From: Prolixibacteraceae bacterium
Lineage (GTDB): Bacteria; Bacteroidota; Bacteroidia; Bacteroidales; Prolixibacteraceae
Length of the DNA: 6,973 nt
Direction: 5' to 3'
Assembly: GCA_014380255.1 (NCBI GenBank)
Contig: JACMKG010000020.1
Coordinates: 1-6,973 of the forward strand
Of the stretch, positions 1-6,600 are shown in pieces. The position numbers were made by a program, and so were the translations under genes. The notes under the pieces were generated by a model, which was given only the letters and a program-made list of their open reading frames with translations, did no database searches and had not been told where the DNA came from. Position 1 is the stretch's first letter. The number at the start of each line of letters is the position of its first letter.

Positions 1-567
1 CTGGCCGTGAAAGCGAATGTAGGCGGTGGATGAAGTGGCCCTGACTACCTCGGGGATATTGCCGGGGGCTGATACGATGCACAGGGTATGGCGGTATTTC
101 TCCAACACCCCGTATACCTCATCGGTGAACCAGGAAGCGTCGCGGAACTCAAATACATGCTGGAAATCGTGGCTCAGCAAAGAACAAAACTTATCAAGTT
201 TGGCGATGTCTGCTTTAAAGCTGCCGGGAAACTGCCAGAGGATAGGGCCTGATTTCTCTTTAAGATGGGCGGCGGCGTGCATAAACTGATCGAGGTAATC
301 AAGCAACACCATGTCATAGGTTAATCTTTTCAGATGGGTGATATACCTGAAGCCTTTCAATGAAAAGACAAAACCTTCGGGAACGATATTGTACCAGTTG
401 CGTATGGTCTTTTCCTGGGGCATCTTGTAAAAGGTATTGTTAATCTCTACGGTGTTGAAATGCTGGGCATAGTAATCCAGCCACTTGCTTTTGGGAAGGG
501 TGGGAGGGTAAAAATAACCTTTCCAGTGACTGTAATAATAACCCGAACAACCAATATGTGTTTCCAT
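1..567 (-). CDS. DUF72 (YecE-like) family protein, C-terminus cut by window edge
   Basis: The frame is open from the ATG at 567-565 to base 1, giving 189 codons with no stop. The translation starts METHIGCSGYYYSHWKGYF and matches the DUF72/YecE TIM-barrel family along its length: the N-terminal GCSGY..W..YFYPP..LP block (residues 6-25), TVEINNTFY (39-47), the K71-x-x-R...TH block, LWQFP (110-114), FEFRDASW (139-146) and the final visible RFHG (185-188). Family members are usually about 240-260 residues, so roughly 50-70 residues are missing to the left. The biochemical role of DUF72 is not established; the fold and conserved acidic and His residues have led to suggestions of an enzyme or metal-binding function. 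The ATG is the natural start because the conserved GCSG motif follows within five residues. A promoter-like pair sits about 40-70 bases upstream, so the gene is probably transcribed separately from the haem protein gene 107 bases away. Confidence 0.93.
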   Translation of the reverse strand, partial: METHIGCSGYYYSHWKGYFYPPTLPKSKWLDYYAQHFNTVEINNTFYKMPQEKTIRNWYNIVPEGFVFSLKGFRYITHLKRLTYDMVLLDYLDQFMHAAAHLKEKSGPILWQFPGSFKADIAKLDKFCSLLSHDFQHVFEFRDASWFTDEVYGVLEKYRHTLCIVSAPGNIPEVVRATSSTAYIRFHGQ

Positions 568-606
568 CAGCAATGATTAAACATTATTATTAAGTGCTGT
601 AATAGG

Positions 607-638
607 TAAATTTAAGACTTAATAGTCAAATAATCAAA
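607..638 (-). promoter_or_regulatory. Putative Bacteroidota-type promoter for the DUF72 gene
   Basis: On the minus strand, TTTG (638-635) is followed after 20 bases by TAAATTTA (614-607). This matches the Bacteroidota sigma-ABfr pattern of a TTTG -33 element and a TAnnTTTG -7 element, with only the last base of the -7 box differing. Transcription would begin near base 600, giving a leader of about 33 bases. The call rests on the motif and its position only. AT-rich DNA produces such matches by chance, and TAAATTTA is palindromic, so the -7 box alone gives no direction. Confidence 0.45.
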
Positions 639-674
639 GAAGTCGATGAATCTGGTAAAATTGAGAGCGGGTCT

Positions 675-1328
675 TTAGTTTGAAATGATCTGTTTATTGC
701 GGGTTTTCAATCTCACTCCAATAAATTGAAAAATGAGTATGATAGACAAAAGCGGCAAGTAGAGGTAATATATGCGATTTAAATCGTTGCCAACAAGGCG
801 GTAATAAACCGAGTGAAGCAACGCGATGGCAAACATCAGGTAAGTTAATCGTTGAAGGTTCTTCCATTTGACAGGGTTTAGCTTTCTGATTGAATAATCG
901 TTGGACGTAACGAGCAAAAGCAGGATAAGGAATGCTGAAATTAAACCCGTGTAATTGGCAATGCCAAAATCATCAAGGCGGATGGCGTACCCCAATTCTG
1001 TTTTAACGAAAAAGTATTGCCACATGTTCCCTCTCAGGTGAACAAATAATCCGGTTATCGAATGGATAATGGCAAGCAAACCGCCATAAATACCCAGATC
1101 TCTTCTGAGATATGTAGAGATAGGGTTATTTCTTTTTAAGGCCAGGTTGATGGACCCAATTACCAGAGCGACGGCCAGCAGAAGCAGTGAGATATAACCA
1201 GTTGAATCGGCTACAAAGGTAAGTGTATCCCGCGTGTTCCATATAAGGAATAAAATTGTGGCTGAAAACAGCGACAAGATGATCAGGGGTAGATAATGCC
1301 TTTTCAGGCGCAAGACAATTGAATTCAT
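675..1328 (-). CDS. Ferric-reductase-like (MsrQ/YedZ-type) haem membrane protein
   Basis: This looks like an integral membrane protein of the ferric reductase-like transmembrane superfamily. The frame stays open up to a TTG at 1361 (228 residues), but the ATG at 1328 (217 residues, starting MNSIVLRLKRHYLP) is the better start: it places a short basic stretch before the first membrane segment. In 228-residue numbering, hydrophobic segments lie at about 24-41, 54-75, 89-108, 134-152, 171-187 and 196-215. RRDLGIYGGLLAIIH (86-100) and KWKNLQRLTY...LLHSVYY (165-187) are the family's haem-binding helices, with candidate ligands H100 and H183; H108 is also present. In MsrQ the second helix carries LHRL, but here that His is Gln (Q170), exactly 13 residues before H183. 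The MsrQ partner, the molybdopterin protein MsrP, is not in the window, so a methionine sulfoxide repair role cannot be assigned. The protein has no NAD or flavin domain and would need a separate electron donor. It lies 58 bases downstream of the DUF1330 gene on the same strand. Confidence 0.8.
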   Translation of the reverse strand: MNSIVLRLKRHYLPLIILSLFSATILFLIWNTRDTLTFVADSTGYISLLLLAVALVIGSINLALKRNNPISTYLRRDLGIYGGLLAIIHSITGLFVHLRGNMWQYFFVKTELGYAIRLDDFGIANYTGLISAFLILLLLVTSNDYSIRKLNPVKWKNLQRLTYLMFAIALLHSVYYRLVGNDLNRIYYLYLPLLSIILIFQFIGVRLKTRNKQIISN

Positions 1329-1386
1329 AAGTAATAGCTGATTGTCAGAAACGGGAAGCAAGATAAGCTTTTTCTTTCATAAACTA

Positions 1387-1674
1387 TCAGGCACCTTCGA
1401 CAATCACCATTTTTGTATGTGCAGAGTGTTCCCTGATAGCCCTGACTTTGGAATACTGGTCTGAATTCCACCATTCATGGGCTTTTGCAAGAGTAGGGAA
1501 TTCGACAACGACCATTCGCTCAGGTTGCCAGTCACCTTCAAGGGTTTCGGTACGGCCCCCACGTACGAGGAACCTGCCATCAAAGGCAGCAACTACCGAA
1601 GGTGCCAGTTTCTTGTATTCTTCATATTGGATCTTATCGGTTATCGAAACTTCAACAATAACATAAGCTTTCAT
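1387..1674 (-). CDS. DUF1330 domain-containing protein
   Basis: This is a 95-residue protein of the DUF1330 family, small proteins with a dimeric alpha+beta (ferredoxin-like) barrel fold. The match is full length: the opening strand MKAYVIVEVSITD, then YEEYKKLAPSVVAAFDGRFLVRGG split over residues 18-41, LEGDWQPERMVVVEFPT (45-61), the WWNSDQYSKVRAIRE helix region (68-82), and a final strand ending MVIVEGA. The family has no settled enzymatic function; related barrels include monooxygenases and stress-associated dimers. There is no signal peptide or membrane segment, so it should be cytoplasmic. The ATG at 1674-1672 begins the first strand directly, as usual for the family. It is the first gene of a probable two-gene minus-strand unit with the haem membrane protein. 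No clear -33/-7 pair was found upstream. Confidence 0.93.
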   Translation of the reverse strand: MKAYVIVEVSITDKIQYEEYKKLAPSVVAAFDGRFLVRGGRTETLEGDWQPERMVVVEFPTLAKAHEWWNSDQYSKVRAIREHSAHTKMVIVEGA

Positions 1675-2060
1675 AGGCGAATTTTTAAGGTGTATTGATA
1701 ATTCCTATTAATTACCTGACTGTGTTAATTGCTGATACAATGAAACTAAAAAAAGGGTTGCACAATACGTAATAAGTTTTAAGAATATTAATTCATTCTC
1801 TCTGCCAGCTATTGTATCTGATTTTGTTTGATCTTTAGCCAATGACCTAAATTTAAAGCAAACCATAAATTAAGAGCTGTACAGGTTAGAATAATTTAAA
1901 TTACTCTTTGATTGAATTTAGAATTTGTAAATTTGGGTAACTAAAAAGCTAGGATCAACAAATGTTGCATCATTGTGGTAAAACATAAATTACGCTTAGA
2001 GGCAGAAATCCTGGTAAGAAGATCAATCAGTAAATAAATTCATTTAAAAAAACCAAGAAT
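1675..2060. other. AT-rich intergenic region between divergent genes
   Basis: These 386 bases separate the divergent DUF1330 and ferritin-like genes, with stop codons frequent in all frames and no protein recognised. The plus-strand half carries a good TTTG / TAAATTTG pair (1907-1935) and, just downstream, a small inverted repeat CAACA-AA-TGTTG (1956-1967). The minus-strand half should contain the DUF1330 promoter, but the nearest matches (for example TAGTTTCA read on the minus strand) have poor spacing, so none is called. I see no tRNA-like fold, riboswitch signature or strong terminator. Confidence 0.6.
1907..1935 (+). promoter_or_regulatory. Putative Bacteroidota-type promoter for the ferritin-like/CDF gene pair
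   Basis: TTTG at 1907-1910 is followed after 17 bases by TAAATTTG at 1928-1935, an exact fit to the TAnnTTTG -7 consensus of Bacteroidota. The spacing is at the short end of the accepted range. Transcription would start near 1940, leaving an untranslated leader of about 120 bases before the ATG at 2061, long enough to carry regulatory sequence. The evidence is motif and position only. Confidence 0.5.
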
Positions 2061-2573
2061 ATGGGAAGAGAAGCTATTAATGTATCATCGGTTGATAAAG
2101 ATGAACTGTTGAAAATGTTGAATGCCGCCCTATCGGAAGAATGGTTAGCTTATTATCAATACTGGATTGGCGCCCGTTTGATGGAAGGGCCTATGCGAAG
2201 TGAAGTGGAACCGGAACTGCTTTTGCATGCCGACCAGGAGTTAAATCATGCTGTTTTGGTTGTAAACCGCATTATTCAGTTAGGGGGCACCCCGGTGATC
2301 AATCCTACCCAATGGACCACACTGGCCAGTTGTGCCTACGAAGAGCCTTCTGATCCTTACATTGAAGTTATTCTGGAACAAAACCTAAGAGCTGAAAGAT
2401 GCGCTATCAGACGCTATCAGGAAATAGCAGACTTCACCAACGGAAAAGATCACTCGACTCATCAGATGGCCGTTACTATCCTGAACGAAGAACTGGAACA
2501 TGAAAATGACATTGAAGACTGGATGAATGACCTGAACCGCATGAAGGAGGAGTGGAAGAAAGTACGATTTTAG
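2061..2573 (+). CDS. Dps-like ferritin (DPSL/thioferritin-type) diiron protein
   Basis: This is a 170-residue, four-helix ferritin-like protein. The diiron ligand set looks complete and is spaced as in bacterioferritin: E27 in the LSEEWLAYYQY helix, E60 and H63 in QELNH, E112 in NLRAER, and E144 and H147 in EELEHE. It also has two cysteines, C91 (in ASCAYEEP) and C114 (two residues after E112). A cysteine pair at this place, beside a bacterioferritin-type site in a Dps-sized protein, is the hallmark of DPSL proteins (thioferritins), known from Sulfolobus and Bacteroides fragilis. These form twelve-subunit cages that oxidise iron with peroxide and protect against oxidative stress. No signal peptide is visible, so the protein should be cytoplasmic. 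The ATG has no Shine-Dalgarno sequence, as is normal in Bacteroidota. A CDF transporter gene follows after 54 bases, possibly on the same transcript. A general ferritin-like or bacterioferritin label would be the conservative alternative. Confidence 0.87.
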   Translation: MGREAINVSSVDKDELLKMLNAALSEEWLAYYQYWIGARLMEGPMRSEVEPELLLHADQELNHAVLVVNRIIQLGGTPVINPTQWTTLASCAYEEPSDPYIEVILEQNLRAERCAIRRYQEIADFTNGKDHSTHQMAVTILNEELEHENDIEDWMNDLNRMKEEWKKVRF

Positions 2574-2627
2574 CAATCCATCCGATTGACTAAAGTGATA
2601 CATGAACCGGTGAAATAATATCCCTCT

Positions 2628-3536
2628 ATGTCGAATCAGGATGCCTCTGTAAAATCCATATTATTTGCCTTGCTGGCCAACTTTGGAATCGCTGTTACCA
2701 AGACCATCGCCGCTGTTATTACAGGTTCAGGTGCTATGCTGGCCGAAGCCATTCACTCGTATGCCGATTGCGGCAATCAGGGACTGCTGTTCCTTGGGCT
2801 GAAAAAGATGAAACGGGAGCCTGATATGGAACATCCGCTGGGCTATGGGAAAGAAATCTATTTCTGGTCGTTTATCGTGGCCCTAATCCTGTTCAGCATG
2901 GGGGGCTTGTTCTCGGCCTATGAGGGTATTCATAAGTTAAGCTCGCATGAAGGCCTGAAAAGTCCCATGGTTGCCATTGTGGTTCTATCTTTAAGCATCC
3001 TACTGGAGGCGGCTTCAACCTATGGCTGTATCACTCAGATCAATAAAATCAAAGGAAAAGTGCCTTTGCGGGTGTGGTTAAAATACAGCCGCCAGAGTGA
3101 GCTGATTGTGGTTTTAGGGGAAGACATTGCCGCTATGATGGGGTTGGTATTTGCCCTTATAGCCGTTATCCTGTCGATGATAACGGGAAACCCGGTGTAT
3201 GATGCTATTGGTAGTATCGTGATCGGTGTGCTGCTGATCATTATCTCATTTGTGCTGGGCATCAAGGTAAAGAGCCTGCTGATAGGCCAGAGTGCTGATG
3301 ACCCCACCCGTACTTCCATCAAGCTGTTTTTGGAAGCCAGACCTGAAGTGGAGCAGTTGCTTAACCTGATAACTTTTCAAATGGGGCCGCAGATCATGGT
3401 GGCCGTAAAGGCCAAGATGAAAAGAGCGGATTCGGTAGATGAAATGGTAACCCGTATCAATGCCTGCGAAGTGGCCCTTCGTAAGCAATATCCGGCCATT
3501 CAATGGGTGTTTTTCGAGCCTGACATCGAGAAATAA
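2628..3536 (+). CDS. Cation diffusion facilitator (CDF) transporter, ZnT9-like
   Basis: This 302-residue inner-membrane transporter would export a divalent metal (Zn, Mn, Fe or Co; not decidable here) in exchange for protons. Six membrane segments lie at about 9-33, 37-58, 78-98, 112-134, 158-183 and 190-212, followed by a cytoplasmic domain (213-302). Segment 2 contains AEAIHSYADCGNQGLL, giving the site residues H43 and D47; HPLGYG (69-74) follows in the next loop. Segment 5 contains GEDIAAMMG (164-172) with D166, then ITGNPVYDAIGS (185-196). These blocks resemble human SLC30A9/ZnT9 more than the FieF or CzcD types: ZnT9 also has IHS..D.NQGLL, LED and ITGNPLYD in the same order. The canonical segment-5 acid or His four residues before D166 is Val (V162), which looks normal for this subgroup. 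The length is typical and the frame intact. The gene lies 54 bases after the ferritin-like gene and ends just before a hairpin terminator. Confidence 0.92.
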   Translation: MSNQDASVKSILFALLANFGIAVTKTIAAVITGSGAMLAEAIHSYADCGNQGLLFLGLKKMKREPDMEHPLGYGKEIYFWSFIVALILFSMGGLFSAYEGIHKLSSHEGLKSPMVAIVVLSLSILLEAASTYGCITQINKIKGKVPLRVWLKYSRQSELIVVLGEDIAAMMGLVFALIAVILSMITGNPVYDAIGSIVIGVLLIIISFVLGIKVKSLLIGQSADDPTRTSIKLFLEARPEVEQLLNLITFQMGPQIMVAVKAKMKRADSVDEMVTRINACEVALRKQYPAIQWVFFEPDIEK

Positions 3537-3570
3537 ATCTCATTATATTAGTTAAAGATCATTCTTTATG

Positions 3571-3604
3571 CAAAAAGAGCGGCCCATTAGGATCGCTCTT
3601 TTTG
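3571..3604. terminator. Bidirectional intrinsic terminator between convergent genes
   Basis: CAAAAAGAGCG (3571-3581) pairs perfectly with CGCTCTTTTTG (3594-3604), an 11-bp stem closing a 12-base loop. The stem has a GC-rich top and an A/T-rich base, so a U-run follows the GC part on either strand, with further T-rich DNA (TATTATATTTTTC) after it on the plus strand. It lies 34 bases after the CDF stop and 24 bases beyond the stop of the convergent CotH gene, so it can serve both. Confidence 0.85.
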
Positions 3605-3628
3605 TATTATATTTTTCTTTTAATTTGG

Positions 3629-6600
3629 TTAATGCTTAACAAACTTCAGTGACTGGTAATCGTCTCCAAATGAAATGTGAACAATATAAACCCCATCGGA
3701 TAGATCAGAAACAGGAACTTCAAGAACACTTTGTGCAACGTATGGTTCATTGAGAAATTTAACCTCTTTACCCATCACATCCACGATGCGACAGGTTATT
3801 TCATGAATGGTTTTCCCTGCCGGCATGGTAATATTGATCTGTCCGGTTGCCGGGTTGGGATATAAAGTAGCTTTATTGTCTTCGGATGGGTCGATGATGT
3901 CTGTGGTGCAATTGATATATGCGGTACCAGGAGAGCCTCCCACACAGCCTTCAAACCAGTTGGAGGCATTGTCAAGGCTCAGGTTAGGATCTTTTAATTC
4001 CAGGGTCATACCTTTGTCATAGGGGCCCGTTGGCCACGGGGCCGTAATGGTATACTCTAAGCCTGCCATGAGTTCGTTGTTTCCATTGTAGATCTTAACC
4101 TGGTCGGTCGGGGTGCCAAGGCCAAAGTCAAAGGATCCGATCACGTTGGTCACCCTGGGGTAAACGGCCTTGAATTTGTCCAGATCCGAAGCAAGCACCA
4201 GCCTTTGGCCGCCCTGCAATACAACGGATCCGGGGAATACCCATTTATGGTCGGCCTGTGAATCTGTGATATACCATCCGGTAAGATCTATGGCAGTTTG
4301 CCCGTAATTGTGCAGTTCTACCCAGTCGGAGGCCGGATACGGATCCTCGGAAACGTAATTGACCTCGCTGATGGTAATTGCGCGTTCAGGAGAAGTCATT
4401 TTAAATTTAGCAATGAACTTTTGCCCGCTAGCCCGTATATCGGCTTCAATAACCGGGTTGTTCAAATCCTGGATATAGGTGTTTGGCTCCCATCCGTCAA
4501 AGACATAATTCCCCGTGCCTTTGGCTTCCAAGCGAATGGGTACATCAAGAAAATAAGTTCCTTTCCATGGATAAACGTTCGGAGTAACCGTGTTGATCTG
4601 AATCACTCCCGCTTCGGCAGGTGTTACCTGAAGTTCAAGATCGTATTTGCCCGACAGGTCAAAATTGTTGATAAGATGTGTACGTACCGCATCTGACCGT
4701 TTACTCAGTTCACTTTTAAAGGTAACAAAGTCCTTTTCATATTGGGCCACATAACTGTCCGGCTGCATTTCACCTTCTTCCCATTTGACATAGTTGGCCC
4801 TCATCTCAGAGTATGAATCATCGTAAATAGCCTGTGCAATGCTTATCGTGTTCTCCGGCAAAAACGAGGTGTTCATCAAGTCGGCAAAACGGTTGATGAA
4901 ATCCTTTTTGTAGCTTTGGTTTTTAATCAGCTCTTTCCAGAACCTAAGATACATGTTATTGGGGTCATAGGTGAGCATATAGGAAATATGATCAAAGTTT
5001 GCATCCGTCCATCCATAAGGATCCAGCGCCCATTCCAAATCCTGCAGGGCAAACTGCCATTTGTGGTTGGTAAAATCACCTTTAAACGCTTTTATGTTGT
5101 TTAAAGGCCAGTCGGTATGGGCAATCCATGACTCACCAATAATATAGTCGGTGTAATAGTCAAGATCCAGGATTTGATCTGCTTTTTGAAGGTAATCAGG
5201 CGTTGTGATATCCAGGTTGATAAATGTGTTATAATCATTGACAAACGTGTCTACAGAGCCATTTAGGGCTCTTAATACGGAATAGTTAAAATAACTGAGC
5301 GAGAGCAGGTGAAACGATGAGTCGATGGTGGCCTTGTAATTTTCCTCAAAGAATTCATCATTGATCTTTTCGCGCATATCGTATTGTCCAAAGTAATCCC
5401 CGTTGATGTAAACCACTGCCGGTTTGCTGGCCGAATAATAGTTCAGGTTGTTAAAGCTCATCATCTTGGATTGCATGGCATCTTTGAACTGAAATTTGAG
5501 ATACTGGCTGCTGCCATTGCGCATGTAGACCGATTTGTAGTCTTTACGTCCAGCCCTGTCGGGGATGAGTTCATAATCCACATCGCCTTCGCCATAAAGG
5601 CCGTTGTCAAATTCGAACCTGAAGGAATGCTGGGGGCGCCAGCGACTGCCACCCAATCCTCCATCAATCTCAATGCCTGAGAATTGCTCAAAGACCTTTT
5701 GTTTGTTCACATCAAAATACTCCACGTAGGAAGGTCTTTCCCATTCCTTGCCATAATTGTCAAAGATCCCGGTACTGCCATACAGGTTTGAATGATCGGT
5801 TACAACCGAAAATACAGGAACCTTATGACCTGCATTGTTGATAAAATACGTGTTTGTTACAGAGTGGCTTGGCATTTTGTTCGCGGTACTGAAAGAGGTG
5901 GCGCGGATAATGCCTGTGGAAGCCATGGTAATGGGTGTTCCATTGTACCGGGGAGATGTAGTAGTAGGTTCGCTTCCATCGGTGGTATAACGTATCTGGG
6001 CCGTGGTGGAACCGGTACTTAAACTGATGGTTTGGCTACCGGGGTAATAACCTTCCGAAACCGAGAACACGGGTTCCGGTTCACGCACCGTGGAAGATGC
6101 AGCGGATGTATTGGCCTTTCCCGGTGTGGGCTGGAAAAATACCCCCGTGCCTGCCGCACCGTCGGTAAGTCGTCCAACCGACCATCCGGCCGAAAGGTTG
6201 CGTACCCAGATGGCTTCTCTTTTATTTTCATTTTTATTGTACAGGAAGATTCGCTCTCCCTTGCTATCAATCTTAAAATTGGTGTGAAGCCCCAGGGCCG
6301 AAGAAATAATAGGAATGGGTGTGGGATTGAAATAGTTAAATGAATCACTTATTCTGAACGAGAGGTAGGGGATAAGGCTCATATCGGTGGAGGTATCATC
6401 TGAATTGTGCACTTCAACAGCAAAGACATTTTCACCGGGCACTAAAAGTGATCTTATTTTTTCTTTGTCAATGGAAATCTTTTCAGGTTTACCCCCCGAA
6501 TGCATAGCTGCTTCGTGGGGCATCAAGGCGATTGAATTCCAGGTGGGTGTTCCCAATATTGATTTACGTCCTATCTCAACCCCGTTTAAGTAAGCTACAA

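Noticed and set aside
26..289. 87-residue plus-strand frame at the left edge
   Set aside because: It is antisense to the DUF72 gene, and its translation shows no family signature.
1329..1361. TTG start at 1361 for the haem membrane protein
   Set aside because: It adds only LPVSDNQLLL before an in-frame ATG at 1328 with a typical basic, then hydrophobic, N-terminus. TTG starts are uncommon and nothing supports this one.
1345..1380. Eleven-codon minus-strand frame (MKEKAYLASRF) between the DUF1330 and haem protein genes
   Set aside because: Too short to judge, not a recognisable leader peptide, and in a different frame from both neighbours. It could be chance in the 58-base gap.
1404..1698. 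Three frames of 62-73 residues overlapping the DUF1330 gene
   Set aside because: DUF1330 matches its family along its full length, so the overlapping frames are shadows.
1715..1765. Promoter for the DUF1330 gene on the minus strand
   Set aside because: TAGTTTCA with an upstream TTG has only 14 bases between elements, and the other candidates match the -7 consensus poorly. Not good enough to call.
1893..1902. AATTTAAATT palindrome
   Set aside because: A ten-base AT-only palindrome is expected by chance in such AT-rich spacer DNA.
4298..4696. 132-residue plus-strand frame antisense to the CotH gene
   Set aside because: It lies wholly inside a well-supported gene, matches no family I recognise and has no promoter-like sequence. 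It is a shadow of the coding frame, as are the other plus-strand frames across 3807-6593.
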